A stretch of DNA of 37,460 bases, taken from Actinomadura rubrisoli (GTDB lineage Bacteria > Actinomycetota > Actinomycetes > Streptosporangiales > Streptosporangiaceae). The notes below the pieces were generated by a model. The model saw only the letters and a list, made by a program, of their open reading frames with translations. It was not told the origin of the DNA and searched no databases. The DNA lies in assembly GCF_004349215.1 (NCBI RefSeq), contig NZ_SMKU01000052.1, forward strand, positions 1-37,460. The letters run 5' to 3'. A program made the position numbers and the translations under genes. Shown here piece after piece: positions 1 to 8,907 of this stretch. Position 1 is the first letter of the stretch. Each line of letters opens with the position of its first letter.

Positions 1-48
1 CACCTGGTCTCCCGCCCGATCCCCCGGCTGGTCCCCTCGGCCGGTCCG

Positions 49-1512
49 CTAGTCGATCAGCGAGCTCTGCGAGTCGGCCGTTTCGGGAAGCCACTGGGTG
101 GTGGCCGCCGGGACGACCGGCAGCACGGTGAACAGGTAGTCGTCGCCCTTGCCCGTGGCCATCGTCCGGGCCGCGTGGACGGGCGCCGACCCGGCCCGCG
201 GCGTGATCAGGACGCCGAAGCCCTTGTCGCCCCCCGCCGGGGCGGTGATCTTCGCCTCGACGGTCCGCCCGGCCGCGACCCTGATCTCCTGCGGGGCGCC
301 GGGGCCCTGCGCGCCCATGGCGGTGACCTGGACGGCCGCGGCGCCCGCCGGTGCGGTGAGCGTCAGCGAGGCGTCGAAGCGGTTGTCGGCGACGACGCCG
401 GACACCAGCCGTCCGGGGCCGTCCGCGGTGCCCAGGGGCGCGGTCGCGGTGCCGTAGGCGACGTCGGCGCCGCGCTCCGCGGCGAAGCCCGCGACGATCG
501 GCCGGTCGGCGGTCAGCCGCACGGCGGCGGGCTTGCCCGACAGGGCGCGCTCCAGGTCCTCGGAGGTGACGGTCTTGGCCGGGGCGTCCACGACGTCCTG
601 CCCCTGCGGCGCGAACGCGCCGTCCGGCGTGAGCACCTGCACCTTGATCCGCGTGGGCGCGTCGCCGGGGACGCCCACCAGGAGCCGCCGCTTGCCGGAT
701 CCGCTCGGGACGCCCGGCACGATCAGGGACGAGGCGGGCTCGGGCGAGAGCGGCAGCCACTCGACGCCCTTCTTGTCGCCGACGCGCACGCGCAGGGACG
801 CCGCGACCCGTCCGCTGGTGGCGTGGACGTGCAGGGCCAGGTCACGGGCGGTCTGCACGATGTCGCCGAGACCCTCCGGCGACTTGCCGAGCCGCACGAC
901 CTCGGTCTTGTACGGCTCGATGGGCGTGCCCCGTCCGTCGGTCGTGTCCAGCGGCCCTGCGTCGGACAGCGCGGTGACGTCCACGGACGCGGGCTGGGAG
1001 TCGACGTTGGTCAGGTACAGATCGAGGGTGTCGGCGGCGACGGGCCCCGGGCCGAGGAACCACAGGTCGGTACTGGGCGAGGTGCAGCGGGCCCCGGCGA
1101 GGCCGCGGTCGGGGCCCCCGGACCAGTGGGTGGTCTGCTCGGCCTCCAGCCCGGCGGCGACGGCTCCCTTGGCCCGGACGGTGAACGAGTCCTCGGTGGT
1201 GCCCAGGTCCTTGTTCCAGCTCTGACCGGCCGCGTTCATCGAGGCGAGCGGGGCCCCGCCGTGCGTCTCGACCGTGTCGGCCCGTCCGCCCGTAGGGGCT
1301 CCCTTGGCGGCGAACGACTGGACGCTCAGCCGTCCGCCCTCATGCCCCGGGCAGACGGACACCGCTGAGCTGATCGGCGCGCGTGTGCCCTTCCGCTCTG
1401 CATCGGCCGAGGGACGGGAGAGCGACGCGGCCCCGTACAGGGCCCCCAAGGCGACCAGGACGAGGAACGCGGTGGCGTAGCGGAGGCTGAGCAGCCGGAG
1501 CATCTTGTCCAT
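49..1512 (-). CDS. DUF5719-type membrane-anchored protein
   Basis: A 487-residue protein of unknown function. Residues about 12-30 form one hydrophobic segment behind a short basic N-terminus, so it is probably anchored with the rest outside the cell. The body is rich in Ala, Gly, Val and Thr with many short predicted strands and no catalytic motif I recognise. It resembles the DUF5719 family, which I recall sitting beside a large glycosyltransferase and whiB2 in many actinomycetes. The ATG lies one base after the stop of the glycosyltransferase gene and follows an AGAGGAA ribosome site about nine bases away, so the two are almost certainly co-transcribed and probably translationally coupled. 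A second ATG three codons in is possible. Inference: a partner or exported accessory of that glycosyltransferase in envelope glycan assembly. Confidence 0.75.
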   Translation of the reverse strand: MDKMLRLLSLRYATAFLVLVALGALYGAASLSRPSADAERKGTRAPISSAVSVCPGHEGGRLSVQSFAAKGAPTGGRADTVETHGGAPLASMNAAGQSWNKDLGTTEDSFTVRAKGAVAAGLEAEQTTHWSGGPDRGLAGARCTSPSTDLWFLGPGPVAADTLDLYLTNVDSQPASVDVTALSDAGPLDTTDGRGTPIEPYKTEVVRLGKSPEGLGDIVQTARDLALHVHATSGRVAASLRVRVGDKKGVEWLPLSPEPASSLIVPGVPSGSGKRRLLVGVPGDAPTRIKVQVLTPDGAFAPQGQDVVDAPAKTVTSEDLERALSGKPAAVRLTADRPIVAGFAAERGADVAYGTATAPLGTADGPGRLVSGVVADNRFDASLTLTAPAGAAAVQVTAMGAQGPGAPQEIRVAAGRTVEAKITAPAGGDKGFGVLITPRAGSAPVHAARTMATGKGDDYLFTVLPVVPAATTQWLPETADSQSSLID

Positions 1513-1513
1513 G

Positions 1514-4500
1514 TCAGGAACGTTCCTCTGAGGCGACCTCTAGGGAGTCCTGTGGGACGTCCTTGTCGTCGGCCGGTTCGCGTGGCAAGGGCATCTCCGC
1601 GGCCGGAGCGGGTTCCTGCGGTTCTCCGGGATCCCGGCGGTTGTGGCGGCCCGGCCGTGCCTTCGCCCTGGCGCGCCGCCCGCGGCCGCGCTCCCGTTCG
1701 CCCGTCGGCATCAGGGTGTCGGACCGGGCGCCCGGCAGCGCGAGGACGGCGACCAGCAGGACCGCGACGCCCTGGACGATCACCCACGCGTGCCGCATGG
1801 TCATGTCCCTGGTCAGCGCGAAGTCGCCTCCGGCGGCGGGGATCTCGTACCCCTGGGCCCATCCGTCCACGGTGCGGGCCTTGACGTCGCGGCCGTCCAG
1901 GGAGGCGCGCCAGCCGCCGTCGGACGGCTCGGCCAGCAGGAGCGTGCGCGGGCCCGTCCCCGGCGGGATGCGCACCCGGGCGCCGGTCTTCCCGGCCGGA
2001 AGCGGCGTGACGGCGGGGCCGTCGAGGAGCATCATCCGCGCGGAGGCGCCCTGGAGCCGCCACACGGCGAAGGTGCCGGTGCGGCTGAGCCGGGTCAGCT
2101 CCGGCGCCGCGTCCAGGACCCCGGTGAGCCGGTCGGACGCCGGACGCGGGACCAGGATGTACTGGACGCCCATCCGCGTGAGCGCGGGCCCGTCGTCGCC
2201 CTCGCGCCCGGCGGCGAGCCCGGCCACGAGATCGTCCAGGCGGCGTTCGGCGGAGCCGTCCGCCGGGGTCTCGGACTCACCGAGCATGGGACGGGCGTCG
2301 CGCAGGACGGTATAGGAGACGCGCCCTTTCCCGTCCCCGTGCAGGACGAGGGTGCGCGGCCCGCCCGGCTCCCGCACGAACGCGGGGACGGCGTCGGGGT
2401 CGGTCGTGCCCAGCGGCCCGCCCGCGCCCCCGATGATCCACATCGCGGCGGCCAGGACCGGGGCGGTGAGCGCGGCGAGGACGACGACCGCGCCGCCGGC
2501 CTTGTAGATCAGGTGCTTGCCCGCCAGGACCTCGGTGCCGCGCTGCACGGCGGCGGTCGCGGCGAGCAGGATCCCGGCGGCCGCGAACAGCAGCGTCACA
2601 CCGGGCCAGGCGGGCGCGTGGTCGGCGCCCTTGGGGACGGTCGCGGCGCTCGTCAGGATCGCGGCGAGCAGCGCGAAGATCGCCAGTAGCCAGCCGGCGA
2701 GGACGGTGGTCCGGCGGGAGCGCAGCGGGAGCGCGCACACGGCGACCGCGAGCAGCCCGGCCAGCACCCAGCGCGCGGACGTCCCCGGCCCGCCGGGGTT
2801 CAGCGCGAGCAGGTCGGCGGCGCCGGCGGGCCCGGCCGCCCGGTGCAGGCCCGCCTCCAGCAGGAACCGGGACGGGTGCAGCAGCAGACCGGCCGTCCAG
2901 GGCAGCAGCAGGAGCGGCGGGACGCCGAGCGCGATGGCGAGGTTGCGGCGGCCCACCCGCCCGGGACGGGCGGACAGCGCCCGCACCAGCCCGCCGCCCG
3001 CCAGGGCCAGCGGCCAGACGAGCGGGACGAACGCCATCGCGACGGCCAGCAGCAGTGCGACCGCCCACGCGGCGCGGGCCGCGCGCTTGCGCAGCGTGCG
3101 GGCGTCGGCGGCGGCGCGCGGCAGCCCGTACATCCGGGCGGCGTTCACGGCGATCAGCGGGAGCAGGACGTGCACCACGGCGGTGCCGAGGCGGCCGCCC
3201 GCGACGGCGCCGGTGGCGGAGGGCAGCAGCGCGTACACGGCGGCGAACCACGCCCGGACGACCGAGACCGGGATCCGGCGGCCGCTGGAGCGGGCGCGGC
3301 GCCCGGTGCGCGGCGGCTCCAGCACCAGCACCCGGGACGCGCGGTAGGCGGTCAGGCCCGCGAGCGGCACGCTGCCCAGCAGCAGGATCGCCACGACCAG
3401 CCACGGCTTGCCGAACAGCAGCGTGGACAGCGCCGCGACGACCCCGACCCACGGCGGGCTCCCGGCGCCCGTGCCGAGCCCGACGGGATGCCAGCCGGAG
3501 GTGTACTGCGCCCACAGGTCGCTCGCCCCGCCCCACGCGGGGACGAGCGCGCCTCCGCCGAGCCGCCCGCCCGCCGTGACCAGCGAGCGCTCGGCCGCGA
3601 GCGCCACGGCCGCCAGGGCGAGCACGACGACGGCGCCCGGACGGGCCAGCAGCCGCTGGATCGGTCCGGGCTCGTCCGCCGGGATCTCGTCGCCCGGCTC
3701 CTCGCGGCCCCGCTCGTGCGCGGCGAGGTACTCCGAGACGGCCTCGACCGCCCGGCTCAGCGCGACCCGGCGCGGCTGGAAGCGCCGGACGCTGCGGTAC
3801 ACGCGCGTCCTGCCGTCCGCACGCGCGGCGCGCGCCCTGCGCAGCCGCCCGGGTGAGCGCAGGACGTCGCCGAGCGCGCCGAGCTCCTGGCGGGCCGCGT
3901 CGGGCCGTTTGACGATCAGCAGGTAGAGCGCGTGGACCAGCGACGCCCAGACGTTGCGCACCAGCGCGCGGAGCGTCGGGGCGAGCGGCTGGTTGGCGAG
4001 CAGCGTGAGGAGCGCGTTGCGGCGGTCGACGCGGCTGGGGCGCTCGGCGGTCATGCCGACCTCGCGGACGCCCCGCCGGGCCGCCTCCGCGTGGTAGACG
4101 ACGGCGTCGCCGGCGAGGGCCACCCGGTGCCCGGCCGCGTGGGCCCGCCAGCAGAAGTCGACGTCGTCGCGGAACATCCCGAACTCGACGTCGAACCCGC
4201 CGAGCCGGTTCCACACGTCGCGGCGCACCAGCATCCCGGCGCTGCCGACTGCCAGCACGTCGCGCACCCCGTCGTGCTGGCCCTGGTCGAACTCGCGCCG
4301 GTCGATACCAGTCTCGCGGCGTCCGGCGCCGTCGATGGCGACGCCCGCCTCCCGCAGGACGCGGCGGTCGTCCCAGTCGCGGACCTTCGGGCCGAGGACC
4401 GCCAGGTTGGGGTCGCCGTCCGCGGTGCGCAGGAGCTGGGCGAGCGCGTCGTGGGCGGGGGCGGAGTCGTCGTGCAGCAGCCAGACCCACTCGGTGCGGG

Positions 4501-4792
4501 GATGGCCCGGGTCGTCGTCGGGGACGGGGGCGGACGCCGCGTCCTGCCGGAGGGCCTCCGCGACGGCCTCGCCGTACCCGGTGGTCCGGGGCAGCGTGAG
4601 GACCTTGCCGGCGCCGATCACCTCGGCGAGCACGGCGGGGCCGCGGTCGCGGCTTCCGGTGTCCACCGTCAGGAGACGTTGCACCGGCCGCGCCTGCGTC
4701 AGCAGCGCCTTGAGCGTCTCGGGCAGCCAGCGCGCGCCGTCATGGGCGACGAGGACGGCCGTGACGACATGGCGATCGAGAGTGGGCGACAA
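1514..4792 (-). CDS. GT2 glycosyltransferase fused to multi-span membrane domain
   Basis: About 1092 residues. The N-terminal 270 or so are a GT-A (family 2) domain: a V-A-H-D-G-A-R-W-L-P start, D-T-G-S-R-D, the acidic H-D-D-S-A-P motif, and the late R-D-D-V-D-F-C-W-R-A element typical of rhamnosyl/galactofuranosyl-type family members. After a basic linker, residues about 375-830 hold roughly a dozen hydrophobic helices. A soluble segment and a final helix follow, then a very basic Arg/Lys/Pro tail. Such size and layout suggest an enzyme moving lipid-linked sugars across or at the membrane; donor and acceptor cannot be read. I chose the TTG at 4792 because GAGG lies six bases upstream; an in-frame TTG at 4819 has no ribosome site. 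It is followed one base later by the DUF5719 gene. Upstream TACAGT (4859-4864) is a likely -10. Confidence 0.85.
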   Translation of the reverse strand: MSPTLDRHVVTAVLVAHDGARWLPETLKALLTQARPVQRLLTVDTGSRDRGPAVLAEVIGAGKVLTLPRTTGYGEAVAEALRQDAASAPVPDDDPGHPRTEWVWLLHDDSAPAHDALAQLLRTADGDPNLAVLGPKVRDWDDRRVLREAGVAIDGAGRRETGIDRREFDQGQHDGVRDVLAVGSAGMLVRRDVWNRLGGFDVEFGMFRDDVDFCWRAHAAGHRVALAGDAVVYHAEAARRGVREVGMTAERPSRVDRRNALLTLLANQPLAPTLRALVRNVWASLVHALYLLIVKRPDAARQELGALGDVLRSPGRLRRARAARADGRTRVYRSVRRFQPRRVALSRAVEAVSEYLAAHERGREEPGDEIPADEPGPIQRLLARPGAVVVLALAAVALAAERSLVTAGGRLGGGALVPAWGGASDLWAQYTSGWHPVGLGTGAGSPPWVGVVAALSTLLFGKPWLVVAILLLGSVPLAGLTAYRASRVLVLEPPRTGRRARSSGRRIPVSVVRAWFAAVYALLPSATGAVAGGRLGTAVVHVLLPLIAVNAARMYGLPRAAADARTLRKRAARAAWAVALLLAVAMAFVPLVWPLALAGGGLVRALSARPGRVGRRNLAIALGVPPLLLLPWTAGLLLHPSRFLLEAGLHRAAGPAGAADLLALNPGGPGTSARWVLAGLLAVAVCALPLRSRRTTVLAGWLLAIFALLAAILTSAATVPKGADHAPAWPGVTLLFAAAGILLAATAAVQRGTEVLAGKHLIYKAGGAVVVLAALTAPVLAAAMWIIGGAGGPLGTTDPDAVPAFVREPGGPRTLVLHGDGKGRVSYTVLRDARPMLGESETPADGSAERRLDDLVAGLAAGREGDDGPALTRMGVQYILVPRPASDRLTGVLDAAPELTRLSRTGTFAVWRLQGASARMMLLDGPAVTPLPAGKTGARVRIPPGTGPRTLLLAEPSDGGWRASLDGRDVKARTVDGWAQGYEIPAAGGDFALTRDMTMRHAWVIVQGVAVLLVAVLALPGARSDTLMPTGERERGRGRRARAKARPGRHNRRDPGEPQEPAPAAEMPLPREPADDKDVPQDSLEVASEERS

Positions 4793-4823
4793 GGGTCCCC
4801 TCGATCTGTGGGACGACAATCAG

Positions 4824-4855
4824 CAGCCGTGCCGGCCCGGGGGCCGACACGGCTG
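4824..4855 (-). promoter_or_regulatory. 15-bp inverted repeat in leader of GT2 gene
   Basis: Two 15-base arms (4824-4838 and 4841-4855) pair fully in the minus-strand transcript if one G-U is allowed; on the plus strand the same position would be a C-A clash. The outer arms are CAGCCGTG and CACGGCTG. It lies between the likely -10 TACAGT and the TTG start, across the expected transcription start, so it could be an operator, a leader hairpin or a late terminator for whiB. Confidence 0.5.
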
Positions 4856-4858
4856 ACA

Positions 4859-4864
4859 ACTGTA
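4859..4864 (-). promoter_or_regulatory. Possible -10 box for GT2/DUF5719 operon
   Basis: TACAGT on the minus strand, matching TANNNT. Transcription would begin near 4852, giving a leader of about 60 bases before the TTG at 4792. No convincing -35 is visible. Confidence 0.35.
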
Positions 4865-4985
4865 CGCGTGGCCGCGCGGGCACGCTGCGGATCCCCCGAG
4901 ATCCAGTGCGCGGCCACAGGCCGCGGGAGACCTTCCCCGGCCGGGCACCCGCGGCGCCGCTCCCCTTCGGCACCGCCGGACCCGA

Positions 4986-5021
4986 CCGGCCCTGAACCTC
5001 CGGCCGGCCGCGCAGGGCCGG
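4986..5021 (-). terminator. Stem-loop after the whiB gene
   Basis: CCGGCCCTG (4986-4994) pairs with CAGGGCCGG (5013-5021). The loop itself contains a CGGCCGGCCG palindrome. It begins about 15 bases past the whiB stop codon, as expected for an actinomycete terminator without a U tract. Confidence 0.45.
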
Positions 5022-5035
5022 CCCGCCGTCCCGCG

Positions 5036-5299
5036 CTAGACGGCCTGACGCTTCAGCTTGCGGCGTTCCCGCTCCGAGAGCCCTCCCCAGATACCGAAAC
5101 GCTCATCGTGTTGCAGCGCGTACTCCAAGCACTCCGTTCGCACCTCGCATGCCCGGCACACCTTCTTGGCCTCGCGAGTCGAGCCGCCCTTCTCCGGAAA
5201 GAACGCCTCCGGGTCGGTCTGCGCGCACAGGGCGCGCTCCTGCCAGCCCAACTCTTCACCCTCTGTGCCGTGCGCCAGCGGGATGACTACCTCGCTCAC
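5036..5299 (-). CDS. whiB2: WhiB2-like iron-sulfur transcriptional regulator
   Basis: An 87-residue WhiB/Wbl protein. Four cysteines at 25, 48, 51 and 57 (C-x22-C-x2-C-x5-C) bind the [4Fe-4S] cluster. G-I-W-G-G at 69-73 is the family turn that contacts the primary sigma factor, and a basic R-R-K-L-K-R tail binds DNA. The short acidic N-terminus and position next to fbiA match the WhiB2/WhmD branch, which controls septation and sporulation in Streptomyces (WhiB) and division in mycobacteria. The start is GTG at 5299, with a strong GGAGGT five bases upstream. It is transcribed alone: a stem-loop follows it and a 200-base non-coding leader precedes it. Family assignment is certain; the WhiB2 subtype is likely from sequence and neighbours. 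Confidence 0.95.
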   Translation of the reverse strand: MSEVVIPLAHGTEGEELGWQERALCAQTDPEAFFPEKGGSTREAKKVCRACEVRTECLEYALQHDERFGIWGGLSERERRKLKRQAV

Positions 5300-5501
5300 A
5301 GCGCACCTCCCTGCCCGTGGAGCCCCCTGGTCAATGCCTTCCCTCGAGCTCCTTCCCCCGAGAAGGCATAGAAATCACACCCACGAAATTACACGCGTGT
5401 AGCGCCCGCTCCGTCAAGCGGAACGAGTTTCCGGGGGGACATAGTGGGCTTTGTGGGGATGCGCTCGATGGCCTTTGGCTGAAGATCAGTTAATCGGGAC
5501 G
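5300..5501. other. whiB upstream region, non-coding
   Basis: No credible gene. The part from about 5365 to 5480 is markedly less GC-rich than its surroundings, as expected for a promoter zone reading leftward into whiB. It contains the 10-base palindrome ACACGCGTGT at 5391-5400. I could not fix a -10/-35 pair. It also holds the end of the divergent-facing membrane protein transcript. Confidence 0.4.
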
Positions 5502-6434
5502 TCACTGCGGGGGGCGGTTGTCCCTGTACCAGTCGCCGCCGTCCTCGGGAGCCTGCTCGCCCTGCTGCGGCTGGCCGGGCTGGGTGCCCTGCGGATTCTG
5601 CTGCTCCTGCCCGCCGCTCCCGCCGTAGGCGCGGGTCCACTCGCCCATCTCTTCCTCGGGCTGCTGCTGCCCGGGCTGGACGGGATGCTCGTAGCCCGGC
5701 TGCGGGGACTGGCCCGGCTGCTGGCCGGCCTGGGCGGCGTACTGCTGGTAGTCCTGCGGCTGGCCGTACTGGGGTTGCTGCCCGTACTGCTGCTGGGCGT
5801 AGCCCTGCTGCTCGTACCCCGGCTGCTGCGGCTGGGGCTGCTGCCCCTCGGCACCCGGCTGGCCGTACTGCTGGTATTGCTGGTACTGCTGCTGGCCGTA
5901 AGCTTGGGCGCCGTACTGCTGCTGCCCCGGCTGGCCCTGCTGGTAGCCGTAGTCCGGATAGCCCGGCTGCATCTGCTGCTGGCCCGCCGGACGCGCCGGC
6001 TGCATGCGCTGGAAGACGGTGAACACGAACCATCCGCCCACGCCGACCACGGCGAGCTTGCCCGCGCCCTCAAGGAAGAACGCCAGCTTGGTGAGCGCCG
6101 GCGCCACCTCCGACCCGGCGAGCATCCCCGCGAGCCACGAGATGACGCCGAACAGCGCGATGCCGCCGAGGACGCCGAGCGCGCCCATCGTGATGGTGCG
6201 GGCCTGCGGGCTCGGCGCGTCGCCCCAGGCCGCCAGCAGGACCGCCAGGACGAGCATCGCGACGACGGCGAACTGCGTGAACACGCCGTCGCCGGTCTCG
6301 TTCAACGCGCGGAAGGTGAAGCTTCCGTCACCGCCGAGGAGCAGGATGATGCCTGCGAGCAAATGCACGCCCGCCGCGGCGAGCAACACCCAGGCGGCCG
6401 GTTCGCGCAGGCGCTGGACGGCTTCCTTGTTCAC
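5502..6434 (-). CDS. Four-helix membrane protein with Gln/Tyr/Gly/Pro-rich tail
   Basis: A 310-residue protein I cannot name. Residues about 10-145 hold four transmembrane helices (the first containing A-G-V-H-L-L-A-G-I-I-L-L-L). From about 155 to the end it is low complexity: Q, G, Y and P dominate with many Y-G-Q-Q-Q and Q-Q-Y motifs, and the last 40 residues turn acidic. Such tails are disordered, prion-like in composition, and are cytoplasmic or extracytoplasmic depending on topology. I chose the GTG at 6434 because GGAG lies eight bases upstream and the V-N-K-E-A start leads directly to the first helix; an upstream ATG at 6485 would add 17 polar residues and run further into the fbiA promoter. 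It is divergent from fbiA. Confidence 0.75.
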   Translation of the reverse strand: MNKEAVQRLREPAAWVLLAAAGVHLLAGIILLLGGDGSFTFRALNETGDGVFTQFAVVAMLVLAVLLAAWGDAPSPQARTITMGALGVLGGIALFGVISWLAGMLAGSEVAPALTKLAFFLEGAGKLAVVGVGGWFVFTVFQRMQPARPAGQQQMQPGYPDYGYQQGQPGQQQYGAQAYGQQQYQQYQQYGQPGAEGQQPQPQQPGYEQQGYAQQQYGQQPQYGQPQDYQQYAAQAGQQPGQSPQPGYEHPVQPGQQQPEEEMGEWTRAYGGSGGQEQQNPQGTQPGQPQQGEQAPEDGGDWYRDNRPPQ

Positions 6435-6589
6435 GGGAACATCTCCAGACCGAGGCAATCGGGTGACAGGCAAAGCTTTGCACATCCCGCCCTCCGGCGT
6501 CTCTGTGCCCCGCGGGGCTTCAAAACGTCGTAAGAGGAAGGCTTCCGGCGAAATCGCGCACCGCGGCCGGGCGCCCGCACACCACGCTC

Positions 6590-6595
6590 TAGGCT
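6590..6595 (+). promoter_or_regulatory. Leaderless promoter of fbiA
   Basis: TAGGCT followed by exactly six bases and the ATG. In the usual geometry transcription then starts at the A of the start codon, so fbiA mRNA would be leaderless. No ribosome site precedes the ATG, which agrees. Confidence 0.65.
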
Positions 6596-6601
6596 GACGG
6601 C

Positions 6602-7558
6602 ATGAGGATCGTGGCGCTGGCGGGCGGCATCGGCGGGGCCCGCTTTTTGCGCGGGCTGCGGGCGGCGGCCCCGGAGGCGGAGATCACCGTCATCGGCAAC
6701 ACCGGGGACGACATCTCGCTGTTCGGGCTGCGGGTCTGCCCCGACCTGGACACCGTGATGTACACGCTCGGCGGGGGCATCAACGAGGAGCAGGGCTGGG
6801 GACGGGCCGGCGAGACGTTCACCGTCAAGGAGGAGCTCGCCGCCTACGGCGTCGGGCCAGGCTGGTTCGGGCTCGGCGACCGCGACTTCGCGACGCACAT
6901 CGTCCGGACGCAGATGCTGGCGGCCGGCTACAAGCTGTCGGCGGTGACCGAGGCGCTGTGCGACCGGTGGAAGCCGGGCGTGCGGCTGATCCCGATGACC
7001 GACGACCAGGTCGAGACGCACGTCGTGATCGACGACCCGGAGCACGGGCGGCGCGCGATCCACTTCCAGGAGTGGTGGGTGCGGCTGCGCGCGTCCGTCC
7101 CGGCGCTGTCGATCGCGGCGGTCGGCGCGGACGACGCGAAGCCCGCGCCCGGAGTCCTGGCGGCGGTCGAGGCGGCCGATGTGGTGCTGTTCCCGCCGTC
7201 CAACCCGGTGGTGAGCGTCGGCACGATCCTGTCCGTCCCGGGGATCCGGGAGGCGGTCGCGGCCAAGACCGTGGTCGGCGTCTCCCCGATCATCGGCGGC
7301 GCGCCGGTGCGGGGCATGGCCGACGCCTGCCTGACCGCGATCGGCGTGGAGACCTCGGCGCAGGCGGTGGCCGAGCACTACGGCCTCGGCCTGCTGGACG
7401 GCTGGCTCGTGGACGACGCGGACGCGGGCGTCCGGGTGGAGGGCATCGAGGTGCTGTCCCGCCCGCTGCTGATGAGCGACCCGGAGGCCACCGCGGCCAT
7501 CGCGCGCGCGGCGCTCGACCTGGCGCTGGAGCTGAAGCGGGCGGAGGTGGCCCCGTGA
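6602..7558 (+). CDS. fbiA: F420 biosynthesis phospholactate/PEP transferase (FbiA/CofD)
   Basis: A 318-residue cytoplasmic enzyme that joins the activated 2-phospholactate or phosphoenolpyruvyl group (from the FbiD/CofC product) to the deazaflavin Fo, giving F420-0 or dehydro-F420-0. In mycobacteria the PEP-derived route is the established one. The N-terminal [11 protein letters not shown] nucleotide-binding loop, the G-N-T-G-D-D-I motif near residue 36, and [13 protein letters not shown] near 200 are the family hallmarks; length is normal. The start is the ATG at 6602, apparently leaderless. Its stop overlaps the fbiB start by four bases (GTGA), so the two are translated together. Confidence 0.96.
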   Translation: MRIVALAGGIGGARFLRGLRAAAPEAEITVIGNTGDDISLFGLRVCPDLDTVMYTLGGGINEEQGWGRAGETFTVKEELAAYGVGPGWFGLGDRDFATHIVRTQMLAAGYKLSAVTEALCDRWKPGVRLIPMTDDQVETHVVIDDPEHGRRAIHFQEWWVRLRASVPALSIAAVGADDAKPAPGVLAAVEAADVVLFPPSNPVVSVGTILSVPGIREAVAAKTVVGVSPIIGGAPVRGMADACLTAIGVETSAQAVAEHYGLGLLDGWLVDDADAGVRVEGIEVLSRPLLMSDPEATAAIARAALDLALELKRAEVAP

Positions 7559-8877
7559 GCGGGCCCGCGGCGGCGTCCGGGGAGGGCGCGGCGAAGCTGG
7601 AGGTGTCCGGGGTCCCCGGCCTCCCGGAGGTCGCCGAGGGCGACGACATCGCCGCGCTCATCCCGCCCGGGACGCTGCGGGACGGCGACGTCCTCGTCGT
7701 GACGTCCAAGATCGTGAGCAAGGCGGAGGGGCGGGTCCTGGTCGCAGGCGACCGGGAGAAGGCCATCGACGCCGAGACGGTGCGGGTCGTGGCGCGGCGG
7801 GCGCACGCGCGCGGCGAGACCCGGATCGTGGAGACCCGGCACGGCCTCGTCCTGGCCGCCGCCGGGGTCGACTCGTCCAACACCGCGCCGGGCACGGTGC
7901 TGCTGCTCCCGGAGGACCCCGACGCCTCCGCGCGCCGCATCCGCGCCGGGCTGCGCGAGCGGGCCGGGGTGGACGTCGCCGTCATCGTGTCCGACACGCT
8001 CGGACGGCCCTGGCGCAACGGGCTCGTCGACGCCGCCATCGGCGTCGCGGGCCTCGCGCCGCTCAGCGACCTGCGGGGCCGCGACGACGCGTACGGCAAC
8101 CGCCTGGACGCCACGGTCACGGCCGTCGCCGACGAGATCGCCGCGGCCGCCGAGCTGGTCAAGGGCAAGCTCGACGGGGTGCCGATCGCCGTGGTCCGGG
8201 GCCTGCCTGGCCTTGTCACGCGCGAGGACGGCCCGGGTGCCCGGGAGCTCGTCCGCCCGCCCGCCGAGGACATGTTCCGGTACGGGTCGTCGGAGGTGCT
8301 GCACGCGCGGCGCACGATCCGCGAGTTCACCGCCGACCCGGTCGACCCGGCGGCGGTGCGGCGCGCGGTCGCCGCGGCGATCACCGCCCCAGCGCCGCAC
8401 CATACGACGCCCTGGCGGTTCGTTCTGCTGGAGTCGGCGGAGTCCCGCACCCGGCTGCTGGACGCGATGCGCGACGCGTGGGAGGCCGACCTGCGCCGCG
8501 ACGGCTTCTCCGAGGAGTCGATCACCAAGCGGCTCCGGCGCGGGGACGTGCTGCGCCGCGCCCCGTACCTCGTCGTCCCGTGCCTGGTCACCGATGGCGC
8601 GCACGACTACCCCGACGAGCGCCGCGCGCGCGCCGAGCGGGAGATGTTCGTGGTCGCCGCCGGTGCGGGCGTGCAGAATCTCCTGGTCGCGCTGGCCGTG
8701 GAGGGGCTGGGCTCGTGCTGGGTGTCGAGCACGATGTTCTGCGGCGACGTCGTCCGCGAGTCCCTGGACCTGCCGGACGGCTGGGATCCGATGGGCGCCG
8801 TCGGCATCGGCCACCCGGCCGCCCCGCCGCGCGAGCGCCCGCCGCGCGGCCCGGACGCGTTCATCGAGGTCCGCTGA
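7555..8877 (+). CDS. fbiB: F420:gamma-glutamyl ligase / dehydro-F420 reductase (FbiB)
   Basis: A 440-residue two-domain protein. Residues about 15-245 are the CofE-type GTP-dependent ligase that adds glutamates to F420-0, with the [10 protein letters not shown] and [11 protein letters not shown] motifs. Residues about 250-440 are a flavin-binding nitroreductase fold that, in mycobacteria, reduces dehydro-F420-0 to F420-0. The domain begins at H-A-R-R-T-I-R-E-F and contains the conserved [10 protein letters not shown]. This fusion is typical of actinobacteria. Start is GTG at 7555, inside the last codons of fbiA. The C-terminus is 30 bases from the convergent neighbour. Confidence 0.96.
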   Translation: MSGPAAASGEGAAKLEVSGVPGLPEVAEGDDIAALIPPGTLRDGDVLVVTSKIVSKAEGRVLVAGDREKAIDAETVRVVARRAHARGETRIVETRHGLVLAAAGVDSSNTAPGTVLLLPEDPDASARRIRAGLRERAGVDVAVIVSDTLGRPWRNGLVDAAIGVAGLAPLSDLRGRDDAYGNRLDATVTAVADEIAAAAELVKGKLDGVPIAVVRGLPGLVTREDGPGARELVRPPAEDMFRYGSSEVLHARRTIREFTADPVDPAAVRRAVAAAITAPAPHHTTPWRFVLLESAESRTRLLDAMRDAWEADLRRDGFSEESITKRLRRGDVLRRAPYLVVPCLVTDGAHDYPDERRARAEREMFVVAAGAGVQNLLVALAVEGLGSCWVSSTMFCGDVVRESLDLPDGWDPMGAVGIGHPAAPPRERPPRGPDAFIEVR

Positions 8878-8907
8878 CCCGTCCTGCGCTGGGCCATGCC
8901 CGGGTCG

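Noticed and set aside
2277..4490. 737-residue minus-strand frame inside the large GT2 gene
   Set aside because: Frame-shifted shadow of the glycosyltransferase, almost only Arg, Pro, Gly and Ala.
5451..6533. 360-residue Leu-rich plus-strand frame
   Set aside because: It is the mirror of the CAG/CTG-type codons of the Gln-rich tail; the real gene has helices, a ribosome site and normal codon bias.
8878..8907. Terminator between fbiB and the convergent gene
   Set aside because: Only a four-base GGGC/GCCC stem is possible, too weak to call.
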